64,000 nt of DNA from Papio anubis (Eukaryota; Chordata; Mammalia; Primates; Cercopithecidae): NCBI RefSeq assembly GCF_008728515.1, contig NC_044981.1, forward strand, positions 129,988,884 to 130,052,883, in the 5' to 3' direction. The position numbers were made by a program, and so were the translations under genes. Below, piece by piece: positions 25,415-40,528 of the stretch (position 1 is its first letter; each line of letters opens with the position of its first letter). A model generated the notes under the pieces. The model ran no database searches. It was given only the letters and a program-made list of their open reading frames with translations, and was not told where the DNA came from.

Positions 25415-25713
25415 GGCCAGGCGTGGTGGCTCAAACCTGTAATCCCAGCACTTTGGGAGGCTGAGGCAGGTGGATCACAAGGTCAGGAGATCAAGACCAT
25501 CCTGGCTAACATGGTGAAACCCCATCTCTACTAAAATACAAAAAACTGGCTGGGCATGGTGGTGTGCACCTATGGTCCCAGCTACTTGGGAGGCTGAGGC
25601 AGGCGAGTCGCTTGAACTCGGGAGGCGGAAGTTGCAGTGAGCCAAGATCATGCCACTGTACTCCAGCCTGATGACAGAGCAAGACTCTGTCTAATAATAA
25701 TAATAATAATAAT
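25415..25713 (+). repeat. AluY/S element with (TAA)n tail
   Basis: A sense Alu whose tail has become seven TAA units. It has Y-like catcctggctaacatgg in the left arm. Confidence 0.93.
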
Positions 25714-25908
25714 CCTTCTACATATATTAAATACAAACTATTCTAATATTCAACAAAATGGCAAATCCTATAATCAGGCAGTTTACACAATGTTCAAAGG
25801 TTTCTTGGGTCATGTCCTGGAACTTGGGGGTCTATCTTCTCATTTGGAAAATGAAGGAATCAAACTAGACCATTTCTCAAGTCTCTTCCATCTTAAAAAC
25901 TCAGACTT

Positions 25909-26230
25909 GGCCAGGCACAGTGGCTCACACCTGTAATCTCAACACTTTGGGAGACTGAGGCAGGTGGATCACCTGAGGTCAGGAGTTCAAAACCAGCCTG
26001 ATCAACATGGTGAAACCCCGTCTTTATTAAAAATACAAAAAATAAAAATAATATAAAATAAAATAACTGGGCATGGTGGCGCAGGCCTGCAGTCCCAGCT
26101 GCTTGGGAGGCTGAGGCAGAATTGTTTGAACTCAGGAGACAGAGATTGCAGTGAGCCGAGACTGCGACACTGAACTTCAACCTGGGTGACAGAGTGAAAC
26201 TCCGTCTCAAGAAGAAAACAAAAACCAAAA
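25909..26230 (+). repeat. AluS element
   Basis: The linker between the arms has grown into an A/T run (aaaaataaaaataatataaa). The flanks aaaaactcagactt and aaaaacctcagact are the target duplication. Confidence 0.92.
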
Positions 26231-26954
26231 AAACCTCAGACTCCAATTCCAGTAGAATCTGCAGTGGAAAAATATTGTTACATCAGGCCTAAATTCTCTA
26301 GAGGCAAGAGAAAGCATCTTCTCCAGAAACACAGGAAAGAAAGTAGGAAGGTCATATTTTGGTCTGGCCGTATAATTACTTCTAGAAAATATCAAAACCA
26401 ATCATTATAATAGAGGCAAGGTGGCTGCTGACACTCAGGAAAATAACTTTTACCATAATTGTCATTAATATTTATTTACCTTCGGTGACAGTATTAAAGA
26501 AGATCACTTATGTCATTAGGAAGAATACTTTAATAGTTTGGGTTGTTTGCTTTAATTCCCTAAATTTTGCATCATTTAACAATAAGCTAACTTTGGGAAA
26601 TGATCATCATAAATATATAAATATACCTTTTTGTTTTATACTAAATGGTTAATCTTAAATAGACCCTTGTATTATGTAAGAGTCCCTCCACCATGGTAGA
26701 CCCTCTTCAAAAGACTAAAATAAAAAATGAAGTAATTTGGGAATCACCTAATATAACAAGATGTTATTATAAAATAAATCCCCAATATTTATTTGCGCAA
26801 TTATTTAACTCTCATTATCAAGTCATTGAAATAGAAATCAAAGAATCTATAGATTTCTGGAATCACAGAACAAGGTTAAAAGGAGTTGGTTTACATGATC
26901 ATCCACTCAACTCTACAGAGTTTTATTATTATTTACATATTATTTATATGTTGG
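26231..26954. other. Intergenic single-copy DNA
   Basis: No gene is seen. The 109-codon frame beginning at 26693 ends inside the next Alu and has no recognisable domain. Confidence 0.4.
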
Positions 26955-27265
26955 GGCCAGACGCAGTCGATCACACCTGTAATTTCAGCACTTTGAGAGG
27001 CCAATGTGGGTGCGTTACCTGAGGTCAGGAGTTTGAGACCAGCCTGGCTAACATGATGAAATTCCATCTCTACTAAAAATACAAAAATTAGCTGGGCATG
27101 GTGGCTTGTGCCTGTAATCCCAGCTACTCAGAAGGCTGAGGCAGGAGAATCGCTTGAACCTGGGAGGCAGAGGCTGCAGTGGGCTGAGATCACGCCATTG
27201 CATTCCAGCCTAGGTGACAGAGCAAGACTCTATCTCAAAAGAAAAAAAACAAATAAATAAAATAA
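26955..27265 (+). repeat. AluS element
   Basis: A full-length diverged sense copy. Its tail is aaaagaaaaaaaacaaataa. Confidence 0.92.
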
Positions 27266-27635
27266 TACACATATATTATTTTTTGGTTGTCTTCCAATTC
27301 AGATAAGGCAATATAAATATTATTAAATATATTGCTTTTCTTAAATAGAAGTTTGCATATCTCATCCAAACTAGCTGTTAATTTTCAAATTTGAATATCT
27401 TAGTAGGAGAATAAAGTGCACAGGTAGAGGAACATTTTATTTGCTGCCTTAAAGATTTTCAGCACAAGTAAAAATCCGTGAACTGACAATTAATTATAAG
27501 TTCTTTTCACTTCAATAAAATGCTCTTTCAATTGAGACTTTCTGTTATCTCCAGAGAAAACAACTACTGAGTTCTATCCAATGCAATGAAAGCAGAATCA
27601 GTCAGATAATATTCAGTTTATTTACATTTATTTTC
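27266..27635. other. Intergenic single-copy DNA
   Basis: Nothing recognisable. Confidence 0.4.
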
Positions 27636-27963
27636 TTTTTTTTTCTGTTTTTTTTGTTTGTTTGTTTGTTTTGTTTTGTTTTTCGAGACAGAATCTCGCT
27701 CTGCCACCAGGCTGGAGTGCAGTGGCGCAGTCTCGGCTCTCTGCAACCTCTGCCTCCCGAGTTCAAGTGATTCTCCTGACTCAGCCTCCCAAGTAGCTGA
27801 GACTACAGGCGCCTGCCACCAGACCCAGCTAATTTTTATATTTTTAGTAAAGACAGGGTTTCACCATGTTGGCCAAGATGGTCTTGATCTCTTGACCTTG
27901 TGATTCACCCACCTCGGCCTCCCAAAGTGCTGGGATTACAGGCGTGAACCATTGTGCCCGGCC
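27636..27963 (-). repeat. AluS element
   Basis: Flanked by tatttacatttattttc at 27619-27635 and 27964-27980. Tail of GTTT/GTTTT units. Confidence 0.95.
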
Positions 27964-28127
27964 TATTTACATTTATTTTCAACTAACAATTGCATCAAGC
28001 TGAATTTCCAAAATAAAAAGTGAATGCTGGCATTTCGTTTTCATTTTTTAACTTGAGAAAATCACCAGCATGGGGCAAAAAAAAAAAAATAGGAATCCTC
28101 TGTACTAATTTATAGTGACCTGAACAT

Positions 28128-28215
28128 TTTTCTCTCCCTCTGTCTCCCTCTCTCTCCATCCCTCCCTCACTTTCTCTGTCTCCTTTTCCCATTGCCTCCT
28201 CTCCACCACCACCAA
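28128..28215. repeat. Pyrimidine-rich low-complexity tract
   Basis: The plus strand is almost wholly C and T (for example ctctgtctccctctctctcc), with no regular period. Confidence 0.8.
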
Positions 28216-28228
28216 GAAATACTGCTTT

Positions 28229-28509
28229 TTTTTTTTCTTTCTTTTTGTGGAGATGGAGTCTCATTCTGTCTCTCAGGCTGCAGTGCAACCTCTGCCTCTC
28301 AGGTTCAAGTGATCCTCCTGCCTCAGCCTCCTGAGTAACTGGGATTACAGGCATGCGTCCCGTGCCTGGCTAATTTTTATATTTTTAGTAGAGACAGGGT
28401 TTAATCATGCTGGCCAGGCTGGTCTTGAACTCCTAACCTCAGGTGATCTGCCTGCCGCCTCAGCCTCCCAAAGTGCTGGGATTACAGGCATGAGCCACTG
28501 CACCCAGCC
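28229..28509 (-). repeat. Alu with internal deletion
   Basis: About 30 bases of the right arm are missing: caggctgcagtgc joins aacctctgcc. Flanked by aatactgctttt and aatacttctgctttt. Confidence 0.92.
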
Positions 28510-30868
28510 TAATACTTCTGCTTTTAAAGTATTAACTCTATTTGCTGCAAATAAACTTTGAACACGGACTTTAAAATTGTCTTGTACTGGGATGTATTCG
28601 ATTCATTGGCCAGGCAGGTTTCTGGATCATAAAAGGTCGTGTTGTTGCCCATTGCTACGACAGGAGAAACACCTTAGCAGTTTCACTGCAATATAGAAGT
28701 TTATTTGAAGACCAGTTCACTTCTTATCTGTTTTATTTTCACTGCAACCCAACACAATAGTGTCAAACCAAAGTGACTGTTAAACTTCATCTGTCCTGTA
28801 TTCTATACTGAGCACTTCTAGAAGGCAGCAGTGCAACCCAAAATACTTTGGATGAGACTCACTTCACAAGACAACACAACAACAAAGGTAATATGACAAC
28901 TCCGCCTTTTATGCCCTGATATGTTACTAAAAATATCTAACAGATTTATTGCGTATCATTTCCTCTTCACATACAACTCTGAATTCTGCTTTTGCACTTC
29001 AGCATCGTTCACATTATGTTATCATTTTCATTATTTTGGAGTAAACTTTTCTAGAGTCTTCACATGATAGAAATTTGGAATATAATATTTTGAAATGGAT
29101 AATGTTATTTCAAAATGCAGCTTGTGAGGAAATGTAGAAAAGGTTTTAATTTATTCTTAAATTACATGTGCATTTCCTCCTGAAAGAGTGGCATAACTGC
29201 ATCACGTTATGACCCTCGTGGGGCTAAGTACCTCCTGCAAAACACAACATGTACCCATTTGGCAAAACATCTGCTGACTCCTAGAATCCATCAAGTTTAT
29301 CCAGCATCAAATCTACAAGAGAAGGCGGGCTTTTTAATTTGTAGTATTTTGTATGCTAATATTTTATATTCCCCTTATGCATCTCATATTTATTTATTTT
29401 TTTATGTGCATTTTGCTTCTTTTCACCTGGGGGCAGCACTGTGAAATATCACAGACCTTTGACTCAGTATTTCTCTAACGAGCCAACGAGGTACAAACAG
29501 GATTTTTATATCCATTTGTAAATTTTAGTTGGGGGTAGTTGAGAGAAGGAAAAATAAAGAGACAAATACTACATTTGTATAAGGTTTAATTCACATCACT
29601 CGTATAATTCTGTGCTGTTGGCATATGTCTCAATAAATAAGCTTCAAAAAGAAATTATTGCAATGTAAAAACAGTTTCCCTGAATTCACATGCTTTTTAC
29701 TGTTCCCAGGTCTCACAATGGCTTTTAAACTTATTTTTTCAGCTTCTTAGAGCCATGTACTCCACATTGTGATAGGATTTGTTTCTATGCCCTGCTCCCT
29801 AGAGTGGAGCTGGAGAGAAAGGAAGTTGAGACAGCTTGGCTCCACACTCGACTCAAAGCAGCCCAACCTGAGAGACTTACTTTTGTTGCCAGAGGAAAAG
29901 GAACCTTAAAAAATAGAGGGTGAATAAAGGCTGAGGAGTTTAAGCCTGAAAAGAAAGCTCACAAACAGACAAGTGAAATATCTGAGTGCCTGCCATACCA
30001 CGCACTGTCCTAGGCACGGGAGATAAAGGCTCAGAACATAGTTAATGCTCCCATGGAACTACGGTGTGGAGAATTTAATCTCCAAAGCATACCCCTTGCC
30101 TTGATCATCTCCAAATTATGCCCATTTACCAGAATAGGCTTTCTCTGGAAACTTGTTCTTCAGGTAGTTCTAGGCATATTCTCAATATGGCGGAGAAAAC
30201 ATTGAAAATCAACGGTTTAAATTTTTATAATTTCTGATTTTTATTTCATACATATATATTGCAATTGAGCAATATTAGTAACCTTGGAAGAAAGATAAAA
30301 AACAGCCAGCGTCCACTGAGGTGGTTATAGAATTCTAATTGATATCATTTATAAAACTTCATTAAACTACTTAAAATTACAACTAATTGAAATAATGTTA
30401 TGTGAGTTAGAAAATGCCAATGTCCTTTAGTATTTAAAGAGTTTAAATGCAAATGGTCTAAGAGCAAGGCTAATTTGGTATTATTATTGTTATTGGAAGC
30501 TTTTATTAAACTCAATCCAAATGGGGGTAACAATTTGTAAAAAGCAAATAAATGCAACCAGAAATAGTAAACTAAGCTCAACAATATCCTATAATCTCTA
30601 TTCCTACAAATAGAATTCTCAAAATCTTCAGAGAATGGGATAAGAATCTTTTCCTAGGGTGAACCTGCTATAGTCCCTGCTTCTTACCTTGTCTTCCTGT
30701 TTCTCACTGACCTGTCCCTCAGCTGGCATCAGTTTCTTACTGCCCTCTGTTGGCTAGGCATGAATTCATTCATTTTAAGCAGTTTTGTTTTTACAACTGA
30801 AAGTATAGACAAGTATAAATTCACTTGATTCACAAAACACAAATTTTTAAAAAGATTATTATACTAAA
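28510..30868. other. Intergenic single-copy DNA
   Basis: I see no gene. A short L2-like phrase (cactgtcctaggcacgggag) lies near 30004. The rest is unassigned. Confidence 0.4.
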
Positions 30869-31190
30869 GCCGGGTGTGGTGGCTCACGCCTGTAATCCCA
30901 GCACTTTGGGAGGCAGAGGCGGGCGGATCACGAGGTCAGGAGATCGAGACCATCCTGGATAACACGGTGAAACCCCGTCTCTACTAAAAAAACAAAAAAA
31001 TACAAAAAAATTAGCCAAGCGTGGTGGCAGCTGCCTGTAGTCCCGGATACTCCAGAGGCTGAGGCAGGAGAATGGTGTGAACCCGGGAGGCGGAGCTTGC
31101 AGTGAGCCGAGATGGTGCCACTGCACTCCAGCCTGGGCGACAGAGCGAGACTCAAAAAATCTCAAAATCTCAAAAAAAAAAAGAAAAAAA
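30869..31190 (+). repeat. AluY element
   Basis: Flanked by aaagattattata at 30851-30863 and 31191-31203. The 3' end carries three ctcaaaa(t) repeats, a local slippage of the final gtctcaaaa. Confidence 0.94.
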
Positions 31191-31507
31191 AAAGATTATT
31201 ATATTAATGGCACTCAAATTAACCCCAAGAATGTACTGTATCATTATTTCATTTCTTTAATTTAAAATGTTTTCTTGGCACTTGACCTTCTTTCTCAGAG
31301 CCCACTTGGGTTTCTTCCAAGTAAACTTTCCTTTAAAAAATAAAAATAAATAAAAATAAATATTTTACTTCAAAAGCAATACATGTTGATTAGACGAAAA
31401 AGAAAACAAGCAAATGGAAAACCTTCCTAGAAACATTAACACCTTGATGTATATCCTTCCAACCTGTGTTCTCTGCCAGCATGTACCTTCATATTCTTTT
31501 ATCTTTA
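31191..31507. other. Intergenic DNA, possible old LINE remnant
   Basis: Bases 31365-31480 (ttcaaaagcaatacatgttg, then gatgtatatccttccaacct) look like a dispersed old LINE 3' segment that I cannot name. Confidence 0.35.
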
Positions 31508-31808
31508 TTTTTTTTATTTTTTTGAGACTGAGTCTCGCTCTGTTGCCCCAGGCTGGAGTGCAGTGATGCGATCTTGGTTCACTGCAACCTCCGCCTCCCG
31601 GGTTCAAGAGATTCTCCCACCTCAGCCTCCCGAGTAGCTGGGATTACAGGCGACTGCCACCATGCCTGGCTAATTTTTGCATTTTTGGTAGAGACAGGGT
31701 GTCACCGTGTTCGCCAGGCTGGTCTCGAACTCCTGACTTCAGGTGATCTGCGCCCACCTTGGCCTCCCAAAGTGTTAGAATTGCAGGCGTGAGCCACTGC
31801 ACTCGGCC
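31508..31808 (-). repeat. AluS element
   Basis: A full-length antisense copy, 317 bp from the sense Alu at 30869-31190, so the two form an inverted pair. Confidence 0.94.
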
Positions 31809-32120
31809 CCTTTATATTCTATATTATTTTAGTATTTCCTTTTTTTTTTTTTAAGAAAATTTTTATTTTACGTTCAACTACTTTTCAAAAAATGTATATT
31901 AACAAATGCCCTTCCATACTGTCCATTTTGGTGGCATCCTAATATCCCACTATGTAAACATACATTTTATTCAATTCTCCTCCATCATCAACACAAAGTA
32001 TTGTAGCTCTGTGATGAATATACTTATAGCTATGCCTAGTCTTTTATTTGAAATTGGCCTAATAAATATTTTCTAAACTAAAGCATTCTGAATTGATGCT
32101 TTACAATTTTTTCTCTCCCT
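31809..32120. other. Intergenic DNA, possible old LINE remnant
   Basis: This appears to continue the segment at 31365-31480, interrupted by the Alu. Landmarks are atcctaatatcccactatgt and cctaataaatattttctaaa. Confidence 0.35.
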
Positions 32121-32431
32121 GGCCGGGCACAGTGGCTCACACCTGTAATCCCAGCACTTTGGGAGGCCGAGGCAGGCAGATCACAAGGTCAGGAGTTTGA
32201 GACCAGCCTGGCCAATATGGTGAAACCCCCGTCTCTACTAAAAATGCAAAAATTGGCCGGGCAGGGTGGCGCGCGCCTCTAGTCCCAGTTACTCGGGAAG
32301 CTGAAGCAGAAGAATCACTTGAACCCGGGAGGCAGAGGCTATAGTGAGCCAAGATTGTGCCACTGCACTCCAACCTGGGCAACAGAGCGAGACTCCATCT
32401 CAAAAAAACAAAAAACAAAATAAACAAAAAC
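32121..32431 (+). repeat. AluS element
   Basis: Flanked by caattttttctctccct (32104-32120) and a similar copy ending at 32450. Confidence 0.94.
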
Positions 32432-33465
32432 AAATTTTTTTTCTCTCCCTTTATCATCAAAAAGTGAAAGGCAAATAGAACCTCACTGATTGGTAGGGCC
32501 TCAGGAGGATCACCAGGGTCTCTATCTTCACAATCTTTGTCGTTCAGTTTGCTTAATTCATATTTAAAAGAAACAAACTCAAACGAGATAGAAAAACACA
32601 ACAGAAAGACACTTCTGTCTCTTCTCTGGCACATTTCCTTCCAAAAACTAAGGTACTGTGGAAGCCAAATTAACAGTGTGGTGATGAAAACCGTCACTGA
32701 ACATTTAGCGGGGGTAAAAAAAAAGAAGAAGAAAGGAAGAAGAAAGAGGAGGGGGTGGAAAAGGGGATAAAAAATACTCTGTAGGTATATTTCACAAAGT
32801 AGGGAAGAGCTTAGAAAACTGCCCATCAACATAGAGGAAGAAACGTTAGAAGATTCATCCTCCACCCTGATTTGTAAGCCTTCCCAAGTAAAAGCCAGAT
32901 TTGAATACGATTTATCAACAGACTAAGATTACGATCTGTAAACTCTGGGATAAAAGCTGGCTGAAACATCTCATTTATGATAAAGCAATTTGAATTGAGA
33001 TGTACTGTTATATTTGAAGTGTCAAACCATGCTTTCAAAAAAGAATTCATGGTTTATTTTTGCCTGGGATCGGCTTGGTCCCAATCCTTCTGAACATTCT
33101 GCTGTGTCAGTACTTCTATATCCCAAGCCACCAGCAGTGAGTCAGACTGGTGCCCTGAGTGAGTCTTGTGGCCTCTCCCCAGATCACCTCCTTAACCACG
33201 CCATCTCTTTTACTCTTGCTGGGACTTACTGCTGAAGTTGTTCTAGCACGTGGATTGACCTTTTTGAACATGCCTGGCTGGGAAGACAACGCTGTACCCT
33301 TCTCTGCCATCGGCCTGTCCCATCCTTGTCCTGGAGTGGTGATGGCTGTGACCTTATTCCCTGACTAGTCTCTTCCTTCTCAGTGGCTCTCAGGAGTACT
33401 TGTGCTTAACATAGTCCTTGAGCACAACTCTTTAAATAACGAACTCATTTAAAAAAAGAAATCCA
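32432..33465. other. Intergenic single-copy DNA with purine tract
   Basis: A purine-only stretch (aagaagaagaaaggaagaag) lies at about 32718-32770. The 242-codon minus frame at 32137-32865 fuses Alu and unique sequence and is not a gene. No gene is seen. Confidence 0.4.
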
Positions 33466-33736
33466 ACTTTGGGAGGCCGAGACGGGCGGATCACGAGGTC
33501 AGGAGATCGCGACCATCCTGGCTAACACGGTGAAACCCCGTCTCTACTAAAAAATACAAAAAAAACTAGCCGGGCATGGTGGCGGGCGCCTGTAGTCCCA
33601 GCTACTGGGGAGGCTGAGGCAAGAGAATGGCAAAAACACGGGAGGCGGAGCTTGCAGTGAGCTGAGATCCAGCCACTGCACTCCAGCCTGGGCGACAGAG
33701 TGAGACTCCGTCTCAAAAAAAAAAAAAAAAAAAAAA
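33466..33736 (+). repeat. Young AluY (AluYRa-like), 5' truncated
   Basis: Starts at actttgggagg, so about 40 bases of the 5' end are absent. The right arm carries gagctgagatccagccactg, close to the Old World monkey Y variant. The pure A tail is about 23 bases. Confidence 0.9.
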
Positions 33737-33921
33737 AATTCAAACTCCATTAAGGGCAAGATTAGTCCTTAGTTAAGACTAGTAGATGTTTCCACACTTT
33801 CCTAGGGTTTATAAGCCCTGTCTATGTAATGCTTCTGTTGCCTCAACAATCCAGTTAAAGACTGACAATACTTGTTTATAATAGCAGTCTAATAGAGGCT
33901 TTTTACAATCTTTGTTCTCAA

Positions 33922-34218
33922 TTTTTTTTTTTTTTTTTGAGATGGAGTCTCGTCCTGTTGCCCAGGCTGGAGTGCAATGACACAATCTTGGCTCACTGCA
34001 ACCTCCACCTGCCAAGGTTCAAATGATTCTCCTGCATCAGCCTCCCGAGTAGCTGGGATTACAGGTACCTGCCACCACGCCCAGCTATTTTTCGTATTTT
34101 TAGTAGAGACGGGGTTTCACCCTGTTGGCCAGGCTGGTCTCAAACTCCTGACCTTGTGATCCGCCCGTCTCAGCTTCCCAAAGTGCTGGGATTAAGGCAT
34201 GAGCCACCGCACCCCACC
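33922..34218 (-). repeat. AluS element
   Basis: A full-length antisense copy, 186 bp from the sense Alu at 33466-33736. Confidence 0.94.
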
Positions 34219-35424
34219 TCTCATTCATTTTTTAAAGCATTTAAAGTGGTTTATCAGAAATACATAGAATACACTTTAATAAAATCAGAATGAAGCAAAA
34301 ATAAAAATAAAGAATAGAAAGAAAATGGAGTTTTTCATTTGGAGGCTCTCACAGCCAAAGTACACAGGGAGTCACAAGTCTCATTGTCCATGGGTGCAAG
34401 AAAACATCAAGTGCTTGGCTCAAACAGCTCTCCTTTTGGGTTCATGAGGGATGTCCTCAACAAGATTCTGAGCACACACAGCAACTGGTTTCATAAAACT
34501 ATTTTCCTACATAAAACAATGAACACATCTGCTTCTGTACTGGCACTTTTGCTTTAATGGGCTCCCCAGTGATCCCATATAAGCTACACAGGCAAATCAC
34601 ACTCTGAAGCTGACACTACATTTGCACTGAGTTTTGAAGAATGAGTAGGAGATATCCAGATGGAGAAAAGTAGAGGTACTTCAAACAAACCAAAGTTATG
34701 AAGAGATGGGCATGATCACTTTTCAGTAACTACAACTCAGAAGTCTGGATGAGTAACTGGAATGGAGTGACTCATATCTTGAAAATCATCTGGATGAGAC
34801 TGACAGTAGTAAGACCTTCCTTTACAGCGCAGGTAGGAGTTGAGGATGCCAAGGCCTTTGGCATGGGAAGGTGGTAGGTAGTAACAAGTGATAATGAACG
34901 CAGTCTGGTACATACCACATGGTCAGCTTTCTTTCCCTCTAACAAAAACATGTTAGTGATGATAAAGTTCACTTCAAGGCATGCAAAATTTGAAAAGCAA
35001 GTGGGTGTTCCTGGGGAAATTGTCTGGTACAGCTGAGAGTGGATCAAAAAACACAAAATAGACTTGGGAAACAGGGGAAGCTGTGGGAGTGGGAGAATGT
35101 CCCAGGAAGGCTGCAGAGAAGCAAACTGATGCTCACCTGAACTCTGGAAACTATTACAATTGAAAGCACAGGCAGAAGGGAAAGAACTGAAATGTAACCG
35201 TCAAAATGCCAACAGCACTTAAAACAAAATCCTGGAGGTCAGGAAAAGGCTGGGATTGAGCCACTGCATTTGACCAGAGGCTGCTGGCAAGCACACGAGC
35301 AGTCTCCAGTGAGGACAACAGCCAGAAAACAGACAAAAGTCTGAGGATGGAGACGTTTCAATGACTTGGAGGAGCAAACACAGAGCAACAAGAAGGGAAA
35401 ATGCAGAGTTAAGGTTAGATTTTA
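34219..35424. other. Intergenic single-copy DNA
   Basis: I see no gene or nameable repeat. Confidence 0.4.
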
Positions 35425-35695
35425 GGCCGGGTACGGTGGCTCATACCTGTAATCCCAGCTTTGAGAGGCCAATCCAACACCTGAGGTCAGGAGTTACAGA
35501 CTAGCCTGGCCAACATAGTGAAACCCTGTCTCTACTAAAAATACAAAAATTAGCTGGGCATGGTGGCATGCACCTGTAATCCCAGCTACTCTGGAGGCAG
35601 AGGTCGCAATGAGCCAAGATTGTGCCACTGCACTCCAGCCTGGGTGACATAGGGAGACTCCGTTTCAAGAAAAACAAAACAAAACCAAACCAAAC
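35425..35695 (+). repeat. AluS element with deletions
   Basis: A sense copy with small deletions in both arms (cccagctttgagaggccaat; actctggaggcagaggtcgc). Confidence 0.92.
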
Positions 35696-35781
35696 CTTGG
35701 GATTAACATTCCTTCTGACTTTGGTGTTTTGCAGCTGAGGTGACAGTGGACATGGAAATACCACAATAACAAAAAAAATCT

Positions 35782-35827
35782 GAGCCTGGACAATGTGGTG
35801 AAATCCCATCTCTACAAAAAAAAAACC
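35782..35827 (+). repeat. Alu left-arm fragment
   Basis: About 45 bases matching gcctgg-caa-gtggtgaaa followed by an A10 run. Confidence 0.55.
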
Positions 35828-36375
35828 ACACATGTAAGACACTTCACCTGCTTTCCATTCTAATTGAACATATGTAACAGCCCTAACAGTGCCATATATG
35901 CAACAGGCACTCAAAAATGTCAACAAAGATTGGTGATACATGGAAACTAGAATTCAAAGTGAACTTTTCTCAGAAAAGCCAGAGTACATAAAGTTGACAA
36001 TTTCAATGTTAACACATTTCCAGGTTACACACTTCAGAGAAAGTATTTCGGAGATCCTTGCTTTCCATGAGGCCACTCAATGTCACCACCATGCTAAGGT
36101 CAACCAGCTGTAGCTGTAACTACCAAACCAACCAGTATGGGAGACCCTACTCTGATTCCCAATTAAGGCCTTCAGCCTGTTAACGTATTAAGATGCAAAG
36201 AAAAACGTTGGTAGTTTTCAAAACCAGGATTGAGGAAGTACACGGCCTCACATTCTTTTAACAGTACATTTATCCAAGTTTGAATACACCGAACACCAGC
36301 CATGGCTTCTTTCACTGTGGAGATTCCTAGGGACCGTGATGCATTCAAGCCCCTCTCGCTACTGCACAAAACAGA
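35828..36375. other. Intergenic single-copy DNA
   Basis: No gene is seen. A 65-codon minus frame at 36172-36369 has an ordinary composition but matches nothing I recognise. Confidence 0.4.
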
Positions 36376-36641
36376 GGCCAGGCATGGTGGCTCATACTTG
36401 TCATCCCCGCACTTTGGGAGGCCAAAACTGGTGGATCACCTGCGGTTCGAGACCATGCTGGCCAGCATGGTAAAACCCCATCTCTACTAAAAAATACAAA
36501 AAATTGCCAGGCATCTACAATCCCAGCTGCTTGGGAGACTGAGGCAAGAGAATCACTTGAACCCAGAAGAGGTTGCAGTGAGCCAAGATTGCACCACTGC
36601 ACTCCAACCTGGGCACCAAGAATGAAACTCCATCTCAAAAA
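36376..36641 (+). repeat. Diverged Alu with deletions
   Basis: A sense Alu that has lost part of the linker region (ttgccaggcatctacaatcc) and part of the right arm (acccagaagaggttgcagtg). Confidence 0.9.
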
Positions 36642-37061
36642 GTCAAAGGAATGTCCACAAGCATTCCTAGACATCACAGACATGTCCTACATGCAAGATT
36701 TGATCCTGGTCCAACTGTGTACTTTCTACTAACCTGCCCAGTTTGTCTACTCATTGTCCTTTCATAGACTTTAACCTATTAAAAACACACAGCCTCTCTC
36801 TCCAGATTCTAAACGAGTCTAGCCAGGGATAAATGTCCATAGCTAAGTAACCCTGGCCATCACCAATACTGCATGGCAGACCTCTCTTTGCTAGAGCTGT
36901 TCAGGTTTGAATCGCCCCACGATGCAGTCACTGGTTGGGGAGAAGACTTTGAGAGCACATTTCCAGTTCATCTGTAGTAATCACTTTGTGAAGATTATAT
37001 TTTACTTTGCTAACAGGGACCTTACTTTACTGCCCCAAATAAAAAGCCAGACATGAGGAAT
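36642..37061. other. DNA immediately beyond the 3' end of RPS12
   Basis: No repeat or gene is seen. Read from the minus strand, this is the downstream flank of the RPS12 poly(A) site, with T/G-rich phrases such as ggctttttatttggggcag. Confidence 0.45.
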
Positions 37062-39787
<2,726 letters not shown>

Positions 39788-39801
<14 letters not shown>

Positions 39802-39838
39802 GGCGGTGGGTTACGGGTGAAGCGGAATCTTGAACGCA
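39788..39838 (-). CDS. RPS12: RPS12 exon 2 (start codon)
   Basis: The acceptor tttttcag lies just above 39838. The exon opens tgcgttcaagattcc, then the ATG is the complement of 39799-39801, and it ends gaagg before gtgag. Only 14 coding bases lie here. Confidence 0.94.
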
Positions 39839-39954
39839 CTGAAAAAAAAAAGCATTGACCTGCTAGAGAACCAGATACTTGTAACCAATCCCCGTAAAAA
39901 CACAACGAGCCACGAATCACAACCAATACACCACTGCCGCCTCGCTAAACTTAC

Positions 39955-39999
39955 CCCAAGCCTCCGCCTCCGCGCGACTCCGCGGCGGCAGGGAAAGAG
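39955..39999 (-). other. RPS12: RPS12 exon 1 (non-coding, 5' TOP)
   Basis: On the minus strand the exon starts at about ctctttccctgccgccgc, a pyrimidine run typical of 5' terminal oligopyrimidine mRNAs. It ends cttggg before the donor gtaagt. TOP mRNAs are translated under mTOR/LARP1 control. The exact first base could shift by one or two. Confidence 0.85.
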
Positions 40000-40020
40000 G
40001 CCTCATCAGCCCGCATGACG

Positions 40021-40028
40021 GTATTTAA
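40021..40028 (-). promoter_or_regulatory. RPS12 TATA-like box
   Basis: The minus strand reads ttaaatac about 22-29 bases upstream of the predicted first base at 39999. Ribosomal protein genes often have such degenerate TATA elements with a TOP start. Confidence 0.7.
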
Positions 40029-40112
40029 GGGTTTTTCAGGCCCCCTGCGCGCATGTGCACTCCCACCCTCGAAAGAGGTGGCTCCCGCGGTGCCGGGCCT
40101 GGGGACTTTCTG

Positions 40113-40120
40113 TTTCCGGA
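40113..40120 (-). promoter_or_regulatory. Candidate ETS/GABP site in RPS12 promoter
   Basis: The minus strand reads tccggaaa, about 115 bases upstream of the start. ETS sites are common in ribosomal protein promoters. Motif evidence only. Confidence 0.4.
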
Positions 40121-40528
40121 TTCAGGCGGTTCTGAGGCAAGAGTACTGCGAGTTTTCTGTGTCTGCCAGGCCAGTCCTTGGCGAGTGCAACAGGCACTAC
40201 GTGGGCAGCTTCGCGTTGTCCTTCTTTGAGGGGGCGTGGCTCACCGAGGCCCAGGGAACTCATTCTACGGAGCGCGACAGGAGACAAACAAGTTGGTCCG
40301 CGTGGTCTTTAAGGCACCTAGAGCCTTGTATCCCGCGGAGCGCCAGTTTTAACCCTTTCCACACCACGTTCTACTTTCCCCTCGCTTCCACAAGACCCAG
40401 TCTTCCCAGGCAGCGCATTTTGTTCCTTCGCTCCTAAGTCACCCTGAGAGACCCCCATGATTGTGTCGTTGTGGGTGTGATCCTCATCTTTGTCTTCATG
40501 AAACGAGAACCAACACGCTTTCACTATT

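Noticed and set aside
32137..32865. 242-codon open frame on the minus strand, longest in the window
   Set aside because: Its C-terminal third is translated Alu and the rest is low-complexity and unique sequence with no domain, splice context or promoter.
36172..36369. 65-codon minus frame near the RPS12 3' side, and the 78-codon stretch around it
   Set aside because: Composition is plausible, but I recognise no family and see no splice or promoter signals.
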